Positions 63,582 through 64,000 of a stretch of 64,000 nucleotides of DNA are shown one piece after another. This DNA is from Methylocystis sp. (GTDB taxonomy: Bacteria > Pseudomonadota > Alphaproteobacteria > Rhizobiales > Beijerinckiaceae): contig JADCCX010000038.1 in the NCBI GenBank assembly GCA_020252485.1, positions 1 through 64,000 on the forward strand, in the 5' to 3' direction. The translations under genes and the position numbers were made by a program. Within the stretch, counting starts at the first letter, position 1. Every line of letters begins with the position of its first letter. The notes under the pieces were generated by a model. The model was not told where the DNA came from. It worked only from the letters and a program-made list of their open reading frames with translations, and made no database searches.

Positions 63582-64000
63582 CTAATGCCCCGCCGCCCCG
63601 CACTGGTCCCTGAGCCGCAGCATGGTGATCAGCAGGGCCGCATGCATCTCGGCGTCTTCCCTGGCCTTGTGCGTCTCCACGCGGCCGTCGCGCCATTCGG
63701 CCGGCAGCAGATGCTCCACGCTTTGCCGGTAGGTCATGCCGGCGGTTCCCATCACGAAGGTCGGGAGATCAAGTCCGCCGCCCGCAAACAGCAATTCCCC
63801 TTCGAAGGGGCCGCGATAGAAGACATGCTTGGAATGCCGCCGCAGATAGGTTTCGAGCCACAGCGAGAGCTGAACCAGCGGCGTGCCAACCGCGACGGGC
63901 TGACCTGGCAGAGCCAGAACCCATTTGACGAACTCGGGTATCGCGATCGAAGGCCGCTGCGCATTGGCAGTGATTGATTGCCAGGAATCCGGATGGTCCC
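63582..64000 (-). CDS. DEDD-type 3'-5' exonuclease, partial (N-terminus outside window)
   Basis: The C-terminal 139 residues run into the window edge. Readable in frame: HPDSWQSITANAQRP, VKWVLALPGQPVAVG, KHVFYRGPFEGELLF, and the ending VETHKAREDAEMHAALLITM. The HxAxxDAxxH-like motif near the end is the third exonuclease motif of the DEDDh family (DNA polymerase III epsilon or RNase T type). The first two motifs would lie beyond base 64000. A stop at 63582 is clear. Cellular role not determined. Confidence 0.75.
   Translation of the reverse strand, partial: DHPDSWQSITANAQRPSIAIPEFVKWVLALPGQPVAVGTPLVQLSLWLETYLRRHSKHVFYRGPFEGELLFAGGGLDLPTFVMGTAGMTYRQSVEHLLPAEWRDGRVETHKAREDAEMHAALLITMLRLRDQCGAAGH

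Overview
The window is GC-rich chromosomal DNA with dense coding, frequent 4-bp gene overlaps and several GTG/TTG starts. Gene content points to an alphaproteobacterium of the Hyphomicrobiales (Rhizobiales). The strongest indicators are the dusB(nifR3)-ntrB-ntrC-ntrY-ntrX-hfq-hflX run, the metC-aapJ/Q/M/P general amino-acid transporter locus, and typical alphaproteobacterial families such as DUF3422, DUF1489, NnrU and a COQ10/RatA-like protein. The species cannot be named from this sequence. No tRNA, rRNA or CRISPR array was seen.

Layout. 1-10.5 kb: a tandem intergenic repeat, an MsbA-like ABC exporter, DNA polymerase I, a YdiJ-type FAD/Fe-S D-2-hydroxyacid dehydrogenase divergent from a serine-glyoxylate-type aminotransferase, and an MFS transporter. 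10.8-21 kb: HDAC-family deacetylase, lipoprotein L,D-transpeptidase, metC, then an Aap ABC transporter with three tandem binding-protein paralogues. 21-31.7 kb: DUF3422, then a C1/purine block (fhs, xdhAB, pdxA-puuE, guaA). 31.7-33.4 kb: a toxin-antitoxin patch (hicB with frameshifted hicA, vapBC). 33.4-45.7 kb: glycosyltransferase, NnrU, COQ10-like protein, CinA amidase, then the nitrogen-regulation operon through hfq-hflX. 45.8-49.7 kb: two tandem GH25 lysozyme-like genes and a DNA methyltransferase fused to a nuclease-like domain. 50-63.5 kb: leucine catabolism (ivd, mccA, mccB) interrupted by a second vapBC, glutathione transferases, small redox genes, and an accessory patch with brnTA, a very AT-rich RelA/SpoT-domain gene and a decayed DUF5615/DUF433 pair. 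The window ends inside a DEDD-type exonuclease gene.

The most interesting features are in the accessory DNA. (1) The RelA/SpoT-domain gene at 59.5-60.5 kb has base composition quite unlike the rest of the window. It sits between toxin-antitoxin loci, next to a degenerate second copy of the mccB 3' end, and is a candidate toxic (p)ppGpp- or pyrophosphate-transferring immunity effector. (2) A family of GC-rich palindromic elements of the CCCTCCCC-GCAA-GGGGAGGG type fills the intergenic spaces. It also lies in frame inside two essential-type enzymes, DNA polymerase I and the biotin carboxylase subunit of MCC, which recalls the Rickettsia palindromic elements. (3) A single-gene methyltransferase-nuclease fusion lies between two such palindromic elements.

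All coordinates come from reading the sequence. Family names are from motif recognition, not from database searches.
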